Shown: piece by piece, positions 1 to 6,172 of the stretch
Layout: the number at the start of each line of letters is the position of its first letter
How positions within the stretch are numbered: the stretch's first letter is position 1
Origin: an uncultured Bacilli bacterium
GTDB lineage: Bacteria; Bacillota_I; Bacilli_A; RF39; UBA660
Assembly: GCA_934141615.1 (NCBI GenBank)
Contig: CAKPCM010000020.1
Location: 1 to 16,288 of the forward strand
Length of the DNA stretch: 16,288 nucleotides
Direction: 5' to 3'
Made by a program: the position numbers and the translations under genes
The notes under the pieces: model-generated
What the model was told of the DNA's origin: nothing
Databases searched by the model: none
The model's input: the letters and a program-made list of their open reading frames with translations, nothing else

Positions 1-1056
1 GTTTAAGGAATCTTGTTTTATTTCAACTATTATCTCTTTCTTTTTTGGTTTTTCGCCATCTTTTTTAGGTTCTTTTGTTTTTGTAGCTTTAGGTTCTTCC
101 TTTTTTGTTTTTTTATTTTCTTCTTGTTTTTCCTTACCTATTCCAACCCTTTTTTTAGGAATCGCACCCTTTTGCTTTCTTTTTTCATACGCCTTATTTA
201 CCTTAATAATAACGGTTAAATTTTGAACAGCATTTTTAAACGCCTTATCTTTAGAAGGCTTTTTCTTTTCATTTAAGTTTTCTCCGAAAACTTCTTTTAT
301 TTGTTTTATTGAGTTATAATCCATCTTAGATAACATCTTATAAATAAATTCATTACTTAAAGATTTATCCTTACACATATATCTAATATAATCATAGAAA
401 TTGTATTCATAGGAATCCTTTGAAATTATGTTTCTTATAATTGATAAAATATCTGCTTCTTCTCTTTTTAAAAGCATATAGCTATATAGTTTTATTAATA
501 TTTCATTTTGCACTTTATTATCAGAATTTATCTCAAATGTTTTATCTCCCTTAATTCCAAATAAATTAATAAAAGCATCTTTTAAACTATAGTCTAAGTT
601 TGCTACCGCATTTAATATTTCCTCTAAAGAAAAAGTATCAAATAGATCATAAATCGTTCCAAACTCTAATTCTTTTTTTTCTTTTACTTTAGATAACATC
701 ATGTATAAATAAAATTCTTCTAGTTTTTCTGGATCATCAATACTAAAATCTGGTGATTCCTTAGAATACGACTCAAAATAATTTTTTATCTCATCACCAT
801 TAAATAAATTTAGTATTGTTTTATCTGATAAATTAATCTGATTATTATTCCACTTTAAGTTTTCAAATATTAAACTTATATTTTCGTAATTGTTTACCGA
901 AGTTATTTCTGGTTCATTTTTAAAGAGATTTAAATCTTCCCCGTAAGTATCCCTTAACACTTCATAAGATTTTATTGAAATAAAAAAAAGTGAAAAATAA
1001 TATTTAATCTTACTATCAAATTCCGGTACGTTAATATCATAATTCTTATAATTCAT
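1..1056 (-). CDS. Unrecognised lysine-rich-tailed protein, 3' end cut by the window edge
   Basis: An uninterrupted frame of 352 codons runs from an ATG at 1056 to the left edge with no stop, so the C-terminus is missing. The start has a good ribosome binding site (AGAGGA, about 8 bases upstream). Residues 1 to about 262 look like a soluble, mostly helical acidic/hydrophobic domain with many Asn, Leu and Phe. From about residue 264 the chain becomes strongly basic and low in complexity, with runs of Lys, Glu and Pro, a likely disordered tail. I see no signal peptide, clear membrane segment or catalytic motif. It lies 47 bases after spoVAE on the same strand, with a weak hairpin between them, so it may be partly co-transcribed with the spoVA genes. 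I do not recognise the family and assign no function; a forespore role is only guilt by association. Confidence 0.8.
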   Translation of the reverse strand, partial: MNYKNYDINVPEFDSKIKYYFSLFFISIKSYEVLRDTYGEDLNLFKNEPEITSVNNYENISLIFENLKWNNNQINLSDKTILNLFNGDEIKNYFESYSKESPDFSIDDPEKLEEFYLYMMLSKVKEKKELEFGTIYDLFDTFSLEEILNAVANLDYSLKDAFINLFGIKGDKTFEINSDNKVQNEILIKLYSYMLLKREEADILSIIRNIISKDSYEYNFYDYIRYMCKDKSLSNEFIYKMLSKMDYNSIKQIKEVFGENLNEKKKPSKDKAFKNAVQNLTVIIKVNKAYEKRKQKGAIPKKRVGIGKEKQEENKKTKKEEPKATKTKEPKKDGEKPKKKEIIVEIKQDSLN

Positions 1057-1087
1057 AATTAGTTCCTCTTACTTAATAAAATACCAC

Positions 1088-1116
1088 AAAAAAAGACAAA
1101 AGACTAGTCTTTTGCT
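1088..1116 (-). terminator. Probable intrinsic terminator at the end of spoVAE
   Basis: A perfect 18-base palindrome, CAAAAGACTAGTCTTTTG (1097-1114), overlaps the spoVAE stop codon. On the minus strand a T-rich run follows it. The stem is A/T-rich, so termination may be incomplete and allow readthrough into the downstream gene. Confidence 0.5.
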
Positions 1117-1454
1117 TTAAATATAAGGCTGAAAATAAATCCAAATACGATTGCAGCTACTATACCTGCCGATGTTAAACTAAACATTCCACCTAAAAGA
1201 CCTAAAATTCCCTTGGTGTGTGCTGCATCTAGTGCACCATGAATAAGTGAATGACCAAAACTTGTTATCGGAACAAGACTTCCCGCTCCAAACCATTTTA
1301 TAAACTTATCATATAAACCAAATGAGTCTAAAAATGCTCCTATAACAACAAACATGCTAGTTATGTGTCCTGGAGTTAGTTTAGTATTATCTAAAATTAT
1401 TTGTCCTATAAGACATACAAACCCACAGAATAAAAATGAATATAAATATATCAT
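1104..1454 (-). CDS. spoVAE: SpoVAE (SpoVAEb-type) membrane protein of the dipicolinate channel
   Basis: Small 116-residue membrane protein, of the usual size for SpoVAEb. It has hydrophobic segments near residues 1-21, 30-48 and 83-112. It carries the signature VPITSFGHSL (about residues 61-70), closely echoing the VPITGFAHAM of SpoVAC two genes upstream; this internal relatedness is typical of SpoVAC and SpoVAEb. In Bacilli and Clostridia, SpoVA proteins move Ca-dipicolinate into the forespore and release it at germination, and they sit in the inner spore membrane. The ATG overlaps the spoVAD stop by four bases (ATGA), giving translational coupling, and GAGGTGATC lies just upstream. Confidence 0.92.
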   Translation of the reverse strand: MIYLYSFLFCGFVCLIGQIILDNTKLTPGHITSMFVVIGAFLDSFGLYDKFIKWFGAGSLVPITSFGHSLIHGALDAAHTKGILGLLGGMFSLTSAGIVAAIVFGFIFSLIFKAKD

Positions 1455-2446
1455 TTGATCACCTCAAGCTCTACTAAATGTGAAATAGATGGAATAGATA
1501 GTTTTTGGTTATTCATCGTAGGTGACATTAATGCTCCTGTTGCAACTATTAGTACCCTATTTAGTTTTCCTTCTTTCATTTTACCTAAAATGTCTGTATA
1601 AAATACCAAAGGGAGGCAAGCAGGTCCACTACCACCAGCATTTACTTTTTCTTGTTTTTTTCTATCATATATAATAGATGCCGCATCAACTAATTTATCT
1701 TTTAAATCTATGTCATAAGCTTCCATCATATACAAACTTAATATTTCTTTACCATACACTCCTAAATCACCAGTTAATATAAGATCATAATCACTAACCT
1801 TTGTTTTTGTGTCAGTTAAATGTTCAAATATTACTCTAGCTGCAGAAGGAGCCATAACAGAACCCATATCATATACGTCAGTTACACCTAAGTCAGTTGT
1901 GGTTCCAATTGATGCCGATGTAACTTTAATAGATGATTTTTCCGTACTTAAAATGTTACTTGCACATCCTGTTACGGTAAACGTTGATCTTTTAGGTTTA
2001 GGACATCCATACTCAACCGGATTACGATACTGTCTTTCTGCGGTCATATTATGACAAGACGTATTACACATTACGTTATTAATATTCTTATTTTGAAGAA
2101 GACTTGATGCAACAATTATTTCCTCACAAACAGAAGCACAAGCATTATAAACACCCATAAATGGTCTGTTAAATAAAACGGATGCATAGGAATTAGGCGT
2201 TATTTGGTTAAGTAAGTCTGCTCCTAGTATTACATCTATATCATCCATCTTCATGTTCGCTTTATTAAGAAGAATGTTTACCGAGTCATTTATCATTTTT
2301 ATCTCGGCTTGTTCAAAGGTTTTTTCTCCTAAATAATAATCATCATACGTTTTGTCATAAAGCTTTCCAAAATTTCCTTCTTTTTCATCTAGCCCCGCAA
2401 CCGCTGATACTTCTTTTAAATAAACATTATTAAATTTTATCGTCAT
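1451..2446 (-). CDS. spoVAD: SpoVAD, thiolase-fold dipicolinate-binding protein
   Basis: 331 residues, close to the B. subtilis length. The fold is that of a thiolase/ketoacyl synthase. The segment YNACASVCEE (100-109) holds the conserved Cys region, and glycine-rich strands follow (TGCASN, GDLGVYG, NAGGSGPACLP, ATGALMSP). In characterised spore formers SpoVAD lies on the outer face of the spore inner membrane and binds dipicolinic acid. It starts at ATG behind GGAGGTTA, two bases after the spoVAC stop, and its TGA stop overlaps the spoVAE ATG. The use of TGA as a stop also shows that the organism does not read TGA as Trp. Confidence 0.95.
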   Translation of the reverse strand: MTIKFNNVYLKEVSAVAGLDEKEGNFGKLYDKTYDDYYLGEKTFEQAEIKMINDSVNILLNKANMKMDDIDVILGADLLNQITPNSYASVLFNRPFMGVYNACASVCEEIIVASSLLQNKNINNVMCNTSCHNMTAERQYRNPVEYGCPKPKRSTFTVTGCASNILSTEKSSIKVTSASIGTTTDLGVTDVYDMGSVMAPSAARVIFEHLTDTKTKVSDYDLILTGDLGVYGKEILSLYMMEAYDIDLKDKLVDAASIIYDRKKQEKVNAGGSGPACLPLVFYTDILGKMKEGKLNRVLIVATGALMSPTMNNQKLSIPSISHLVELEVIK

Positions 2447-2448
2447 AA

Positions 2449-2889
2449 TTAACCTCCAAAAAATAAGTATCTAACAATTCCAAATACGTACGCAGATAAA
2501 ACTCCGTATAATATTACGCTACCTGTTAACTTAAATGCGTTAGCGCCAATTCCGGTTACTAATCCTTCCTTTTTATAGTCAATCATGCTTGATGTCATAG
2601 CATGTGCAAAGCCTGTTATCGGAACAATTAACCCTGCTCTTGCTTTAGAAACTAAGTTGTCAAAAAATCCCATTGCGGTAAATAGTGACGCTAAAAATAT
2701 TAATATTACAATCATTACCGTTGTAGCATCTTTATGTGCTACGTTAAAATTATTTTCCAAAATAGTTACTATTACCTGTCCTAAAAAGCCAATTAAACCA
2801 CCTGTTAAAAACGCAATAATTCCGTTTTTAGTTTTATTTTCTTCAGGAACTATTTTACTAGTTAATTCTTTATACCTTTCTTTATTCAT
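2449..2889 (-). CDS. spoVAC: SpoVAC membrane channel protein
   Basis: 146 residues with four hydrophobic segments (about 23-44, 54-75, 85-102, 112-141) and the family motifs GLIVPITGFAHAM (86-98) and GIGANAFKLTGSVI (113-126). In B. subtilis SpoVAC behaves as a mechanosensitive channel in the spore inner membrane and is needed for dipicolinate passage. It is the first gene of a tight spoVAC-spoVAD-spoVAE cluster (gap of 2 bases, then overlap of 4). There is no spoVAA or spoVAB before it, as in many Clostridia and reduced spore formers. GGTGAT serves as ribosome binding site. A terminator lies between sigF and this gene, so the cluster probably has its own forespore promoter. Confidence 0.95.
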   Translation of the reverse strand: MNKERYKELTSKIVPEENKTKNGIIAFLTGGLIGFLGQVIVTILENNFNVAHKDATTVMIVILIFLASLFTAMGFFDNLVSKARAGLIVPITGFAHAMTSSMIDYKKEGLVTGIGANAFKLTGSVILYGVLSAYVFGIVRYLFFGG

Positions 2890-2904
2890 TTATATCACCA
2901 GTAT

Positions 2905-2933
2905 TAGTATTTAAAAAAAATGGATATTTATAC
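2905..2933 (-). promoter_or_regulatory. Candidate sigma-G/sigma-F-type promoter of spoVAC
   Basis: Read on the minus strand, GTATA (2933-2929) fits the -35 GHATR pattern of forespore sigma factors. After 17 bases comes AATACTA (2911-2905), one base from the sigma-G -10 pattern CATNHTA. The implied leader would be very short (about ten bases), which weakens the call. spoVA is sigma-G dependent in B. subtilis. Confidence 0.3.
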
Positions 2934-2936
2934 ATT

Positions 2937-2971
2937 AAAAAAAACAAGGTGACATTTAAGCTGCCATCTTG
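2937..2971 (-). terminator. Intrinsic terminator after sigF
   Basis: On the minus strand CAAGATGGC pairs with GTCACCTTG across a nine-base loop that contains the sigF stop codon, with one mismatch and one G-U pair. Eight T follow directly. It separates the spoIIAA-sigF transcript from the spoVA genes. Confidence 0.75.
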
Positions 2972-3630
2972 CTTTTCATCTTTTTTAAAACCTTTTTTTC
3001 CATTCTAGATACATAAACTTGATTTACGTTCATTATTTCAGCTACTTCACTTTGCGTTAAGTCTTTAAAGTATCTGTTTTCGACAAGCATTTTTTCTTCA
3101 TCACTTAAATATGAAAAAGCCTCTTTTAAATCAAGTAACACATCTTTACTTAAAGTTTCTTTTTTCGGTGTAACATCAAGAAGGGTTATGATTTTTCCTT
3201 CGTTATTTATCTCTTCATCTAAGCTTTTTGTTTGTTTACAAGCATCAAGTGCACTTATTATTTTCTCTTCAGGAGCATCTAGCATAAGTGCGATGTCACT
3301 AACTGTTGGAGCATATCCTCTTACCTTTATATGTTTATCAATGTATTCATTTATTTTTCTTCCTAATCTTATCATGTCACGGCTTACTTTTATAGCCTTA
3401 TTTTCTCTTACGTAAGAGCTTACTTCTCCAACAATGTACGGAAATGCATAAGTAGAAAATTTAACATCCCTTGCTTCGTCAAAATTTTTATATGCTTTCA
3501 TTAATCCAATTACTCCAACTTGATGCAAGTCTTCTTTATCATTATAGCCTTGATATTTAGAACATACACTATAAATTAAGTTTCTGTTTTCCTCTATTAC
3601 GTCTTCTACACTTTGACATAAGGCTTGCAT
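2956..3630 (-). CDS. sigF: Sporulation sigma factor, sigma-F
   Basis: 224 residues, shorter than the roughly 255 of B. subtilis sigma-F, mostly at the N-terminus. Region 2 (about 14-80) contains EDLHQVGVIGLMKAYKNFD and VKFSTYAFPYIVGEV. Region 3 includes the INNEGKIITLLDV stretch, similar to the sigma-F/sigma-G ENDGDPITLLD segment. Region 4 (about 165-220) has the helix-turn-helix TQSEVAEIMNVNQVYVSRMEKK. It directs RNA polymerase to early forespore genes. Position between a SpoIIAA-like gene and spoVA supports sigma-F over sigma-G, which is close in sequence. The gene starts three bases after the SpoIIAA-like stop, leaving no room for spoIIAB, and its own ribosome binding site is weak, so translation is probably coupled to the upstream gene. 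Confidence 0.9.
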   Translation of the reverse strand: MQALCQSVEDVIEENRNLIYSVCSKYQGYNDKEDLHQVGVIGLMKAYKNFDEARDVKFSTYAFPYIVGEVSSYVRENKAIKVSRDMIRLGRKINEYIDKHIKVRGYAPTVSDIALMLDAPEEKIISALDACKQTKSLDEEINNEGKIITLLDVTPKKETLSKDVLLDLKEAFSYLSDEEKMLVENRYFKDLTQSEVAEIMNVNQVYVSRMEKKVLKKMKSKMAA

Positions 3631-3633
3631 TTT

Positions 3634-3951
3634 TTATATCACGACCCTTTCAAAAACGTTTAGTTCATTTTCTAGATTAACTAGTGATTTTAATTCTTTT
3701 ACCTCTCCGCCAAATAAGAATAAATCACCATCAGTTTTTTTCATTATCTTCCTTAATGCCTTAATTTCTTTTACCCCTTCTTTTGTTATCTCCTCTAAAT
3801 TATAAGTGTTTAATACTACGTACATAATCCCGGATGCTATAATCACCTCCTTAACGTCCTTTTTAAATATATCTATTGTAGAACTATTTAAAGCTCCATA
3901 TAATCTTACAAATAAAACTCCTTTTCTAAATTCCATTAATACTTTAAGCAC
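3634..3951 (-). CDS. spoIIAA: SpoIIAA-like STAS protein lacking the phosphorylatable serine
   Basis: A GTG start at 3951 is chosen because GGGAGG lies eight bases before it; the GTG further upstream at 3984 has no ribosome binding site. The product is 105 residues, near SpoIIAA size, with a STAS-like pattern: RKGVLFVRLYGALNSSTID (9-27), a central strand IMYVVLNTY (42-50), a helix and a C-terminal strand. In classical SpoIIAA this fold binds SpoIIAB and is phosphorylated on Ser58 within a D-S-S-G motif. The aligned residues here are T56-K57-E58-G59, so a lysine replaces the acceptor; Thr56 is the only nearby hydroxyl residue. It is first in an operon with sigF. The family call rests on fold pattern, length and position, since direct identity is low. 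Confidence 0.72.
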   Translation of the reverse strand: MLKVLMEFRKGVLFVRLYGALNSSTIDIFKKDVKEVIIASGIMYVVLNTYNLEEITKEGVKEIKALRKIMKKTDGDLFLFGGEVKELKSLVNLENELNVFERVVI

Positions 3952-3995
3952 TTTTAAATCCTCCCAGCAATTACATTTAATCACTTATTTTAACT

Positions 3996-4021
3996 AAAAA
4001 AAAGGCTTTCGACACAACCTT
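3996..4021 (-). terminator. Second stacked terminator between gpsA and spoIIAA
   Basis: On the minus strand AAGGTT and AGCCTT pair (six pairs, one G-U) across an eight-base loop, followed by a run of T. It lies directly after the gpsA terminator and about 45 bases before the spoIIAA start. It could be a back-up terminator or an attenuator. Confidence 0.5.
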
Positions 4022-4029
4022 ACAAAATT

Positions 4030-4056
4030 AAAAAAATCACTTGTTTTAAAGTGATT
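4030..4056 (-). terminator. Intrinsic terminator of gpsA
   Basis: AATCACTT and AAGTGATT form a perfect eight-pair stem with a six-base loop. On the minus strand the stem is followed by a T run, just after the gpsA stop codon. Confidence 0.75.
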
Positions 4057-4061
4057 AAAAA

Positions 4062-5036
4062 TTATTCTTTTTCTTTTAAAAATGGTATTATATCTTCTTT
4101 TTTTCTATATCCAAATACAACGTCATAAATGAAATTTATAAACGGCATTTTAACTCTTTTTTGTTTTATTAAACCATATACTGACTCTAATGTATATACG
4201 CCTTCCACCGTCGTTTGACTTAAGTATTCGTCAAGCTCTTTTTTTGATGATCCACCGCCTAGCATCTTACCAAACGTGTAATTTCTAGAGGACTTAGAAG
4301 TACACGTTAATAAAATGTCTCCGAACCCTGCGAATGACATAATCGTTTTCTCATTTCCACCAAGTTTTCTAATTAGTTTTCTAGTATCATTTATGCTTTC
4401 TGTTAAAAACATAGCCTTAGTAGATTCACTTGTATTTATACCATCTAGCATTCCCGCTGCAAGTGCAATTACGTTTTTTAAAGTCCCACACAATTCAGTT
4501 CCTAAAAAGTCCTTATTAGGTCTTATTTTTAACGTGTCAGATGATAACGCTTTAATAACAATATCCCTTGTTTTGTTATTCGTTGTTGCAAGTGAAAGTC
4601 CAACTAATTCATCAGTTGCCATATCTTTAGCAAATGATGGTCCTGATATAGTTGCAAGTTTTTTAGTTCTTAATTTTTTTCTTACGATAGAACTTGCAAA
4701 CATATATGTATCTTGCTCTATTCCTTTAGATGCAATTACAATGTGTTTATCCTTAATGTATGGTTTTATCTTATCACACACACTAGATAAAAACTTGGTT
4801 GCAACCGCAAGTACAACTATATCACTACCATCTATCGCTTTTTCTATATTTTCCGTATAAATAAAGTTATTAGGCATGGTAACACCTTTTAAGGCTTTTT
4901 CATTTTTATGTGTTTTAGTAAGTACATCGATTTCCTCTTTTAACGCTGACCATATAATGATTTTATTTTTGTTTTTGTTAAATCTTAGTGCAAGCCCTAA
5001 AGCATAAGCGCCCGCTCCTAATATTGTTATATTCAT
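4062..5036 (-). CDS. gpsA: Glycerol-3-phosphate dehydrogenase [NAD(P)+]
   Basis: 324 residues, normal for GpsA, which makes sn-glycerol 3-phosphate from dihydroxyacetone phosphate for phospholipid synthesis in the cytoplasm. The N-terminal Rossmann fold starts ILGAGAYALG (5-14). Conserved stretches follow: IASKGIE (101-107, Lys104), SGPSFA (131-136), ELCGTLKNVIALAAG (181-195, with the catalytic Lys187) and GFGDILLTCTSKSSRN (237-252). The dinucleotide loop is GxGxxA rather than the common GxGxxG. I chose the ATG at 5036, with AAGGAG nine bases upstream; a TTG three codons earlier abuts that site and is not plausible. It appears monocistronic, with its own promoter and two downstream terminators. 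Confidence 0.95.
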   Translation of the reverse strand: MNITILGAGAYALGLALRFNKNKNKIIIWSALKEEIDVLTKTHKNEKALKGVTMPNNFIYTENIEKAIDGSDIVVLAVATKFLSSVCDKIKPYIKDKHIVIASKGIEQDTYMFASSIVRKKLRTKKLATISGPSFAKDMATDELVGLSLATTNNKTRDIVIKALSSDTLKIRPNKDFLGTELCGTLKNVIALAAGMLDGINTSESTKAMFLTESINDTRKLIRKLGGNEKTIMSFAGFGDILLTCTSKSSRNYTFGKMLGGGSSKKELDEYLSQTTVEGVYTLESVYGLIKQKRVKMPFINFIYDVVFGYRKKEDIIPFLKEKE

Positions 5037-5058
5037 AATTATCAACTCCTTATTATCA

Positions 5059-5067
5059 ATTATATCA
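5059..5067 (-). promoter_or_regulatory. Extended -10 promoter of gpsA
   Basis: TGATATAAT on the minus strand fits TGnTATAAT. No good -35 hexamer lies 17 bases upstream, consistent with an extended -10 promoter. The gpsA start is about 23 bases downstream. Confidence 0.6.
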
Positions 5068-5182
5068 TTAACATTTAAAATAATTTATTAATATTTATTA
5101 TTTATGCATTTATTTTACTTTTATATATTAAATAATTTGTTTTACAAACCATCAAGAATAAAACTATAATTCATTTATAACA

Positions 5183-6067
5183 CTAGTTATTTCTTTCTTT
5201 TATACTATCTTTTTGAGTAACGTTACCGGTTAACATAGGAGATAGATCGCTATGCTCTTTCACGTTTTTAAAAACAGCATTTTCATCATAATTAGCATAA
5301 CAATACTTACACATGTGTTTGCACGTATTATATTCTCCAATATCTACCATGCTTACGCAAGAACACTTTCCTCTAGCAGTCCACTTTTTAAATTTGTTCT
5401 TTTTGGTTAAACCTCTAGCTATTTCTTTTGTAACACAATCGGAAACTAAAAATCCATATTCTTTTAAATTTCTTTTTTCTGCACAAGTTTGAACCGTCAT
5501 ATTATACTTTTTAGCGCTCAAAGCAAAGTTTGTTCCTATTTTTTCGTAGTCTTCATCCGTTAACTTTTTCGCCCTTAAATAAGGCATATTATATCTTACG
5601 TTTTGATACATATCTAAAAATGAAATAATTATTTTATTTACATAACCAGATAATAATTTACACATATTATCAAAGTTTCTTATGTGGTAATCTACCGTGT
5701 AATAATCATTTATAAATACCGGATCATACCTAATCCATAATTTATCTTTCCCTATTTTTTTAGATAATTCTTTTATTGCATTTATTATTAATCCTTTAGG
5801 AGGTACGTTTGGTTCGATATCTTTTTTATATGGTGTTAAAGTAACATGAAATATAAAAGGAATCTTAATATCATCTAATTTATCTAACATTGGAATTGGA
5901 TTTTTTGTACAAAAAACAATCGCATCTACATCCTTAAAATATATTTTACTAACCAAAGTTTTATAATACGGATTTCTAACTAAGACATAACCCGCTTTTA
6001 ACCTATTCATAAACCAATTAGAATAAAATGCTACTATATCAGTTCTTCCACTTACGTTTAATATCAT
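5183..6067 (-). CDS. DUF1848 family protein with C-terminal CxxxCxxC iron-sulfur motif
   Basis: 294 residues from an ATG at 6067, which has AAGGAAGG eight bases upstream; a GTG three codons earlier overlaps that site and is unlikely. The N-terminus (MILNVSGRTDI, then FYSNWFMNRLKAGYVLVRNP) matches the DUF1848 pattern. VFCTKNP (51-57) and LWIRYDPVFI (110-119) follow. Near the C-terminus C235 and C237 precede a CxxxCxxC motif (C249, C253, C256) in a CKHMCKYCYANY context. This suggests binding of an iron-sulfur cluster of the radical SAM type placed at the C-terminus. The family's reaction is not established to my knowledge. It seems to be a single-gene unit with its own promoter, divergent from the membrane protein gene. 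Confidence 0.88.
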   Translation of the reverse strand: MILNVSGRTDIVAFYSNWFMNRLKAGYVLVRNPYYKTLVSKIYFKDVDAIVFCTKNPIPMLDKLDDIKIPFIFHVTLTPYKKDIEPNVPPKGLIINAIKELSKKIGKDKLWIRYDPVFINDYYTVDYHIRNFDNMCKLLSGYVNKIIISFLDMYQNVRYNMPYLRAKKLTDEDYEKIGTNFALSAKKYNMTVQTCAEKRNLKEYGFLVSDCVTKEIARGLTKKNKFKKWTARGKCSCVSMVDIGEYNTCKHMCKYCYANYDENAVFKNVKEHSDLSPMLTGNVTQKDSIKERNN

Positions 6068-6087
6068 ATAAAACACCTTCCTTAAGT

Positions 6088-6096
6088 ATTATAACA
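6088..6096 (-). promoter_or_regulatory. Extended -10 promoter of the DUF1848 gene
   Basis: TGTTATAAT on the minus strand, about 21 bases before the ATG. It has no recognisable -35 box, and is of the same type as the gpsA promoter. Confidence 0.6.
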
Positions 6097-6147
6097 AACT
6101 ATTTACAAAACCATCTTTTAAAACTATTAATTTTAATTATTTTAGTG

Positions 6148-6153
6148 TATAAT
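6148..6153 (+). promoter_or_regulatory. Probable -10 box of the GT-C-like membrane protein gene
   Basis: TATAAT about 20 bases upstream of the ATG at 6173. The candidate -35 (TATTAA at 6125-6130) is poor. It shares a roughly 100-base divergent region with the promoter of the DUF1848 gene. Confidence 0.5.
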
Positions 6154-6172
6154 CTTACGTGAGGTAGTTACT

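Noticed and set aside
13..219. Plus-strand frame rich in Phe near the left edge
   Set aside because: It is the antisense of the lysine-rich tail of the minus-strand gene, without a ribosome binding site.
1451..1453. Mycoplasma-like genetic code with TGA as Trp
   Set aside because: TGA ends spoVAD exactly at the overlap with spoVAE, and Trp residues in conserved motifs use TGG.
3631..3633. A hidden or overlapping spoIIAB between the STAS gene and sigF
   Set aside because: Only three bases separate the genes, and the other frames across both genes show no GHKL ATPase motifs.
3952..3984. Longer N-terminus for the SpoIIAA-like protein from a GTG at 3984
   Set aside because: No ribosome binding site precedes it, whereas GGGAGG sits eight bases before the GTG at 3951, and the shorter protein fits SpoIIAA length.
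5037..5045. TTG start three codons upstream for gpsA
   Set aside because: It directly abuts AAGGAG, while the ATG at 5036 is correctly spaced.
5037..5182. Riboswitch or small RNA upstream of gpsA
   Set aside because: The spacer is very A/T-rich, with only a short palindrome and a promoter; no conserved riboswitch-like helices were seen.
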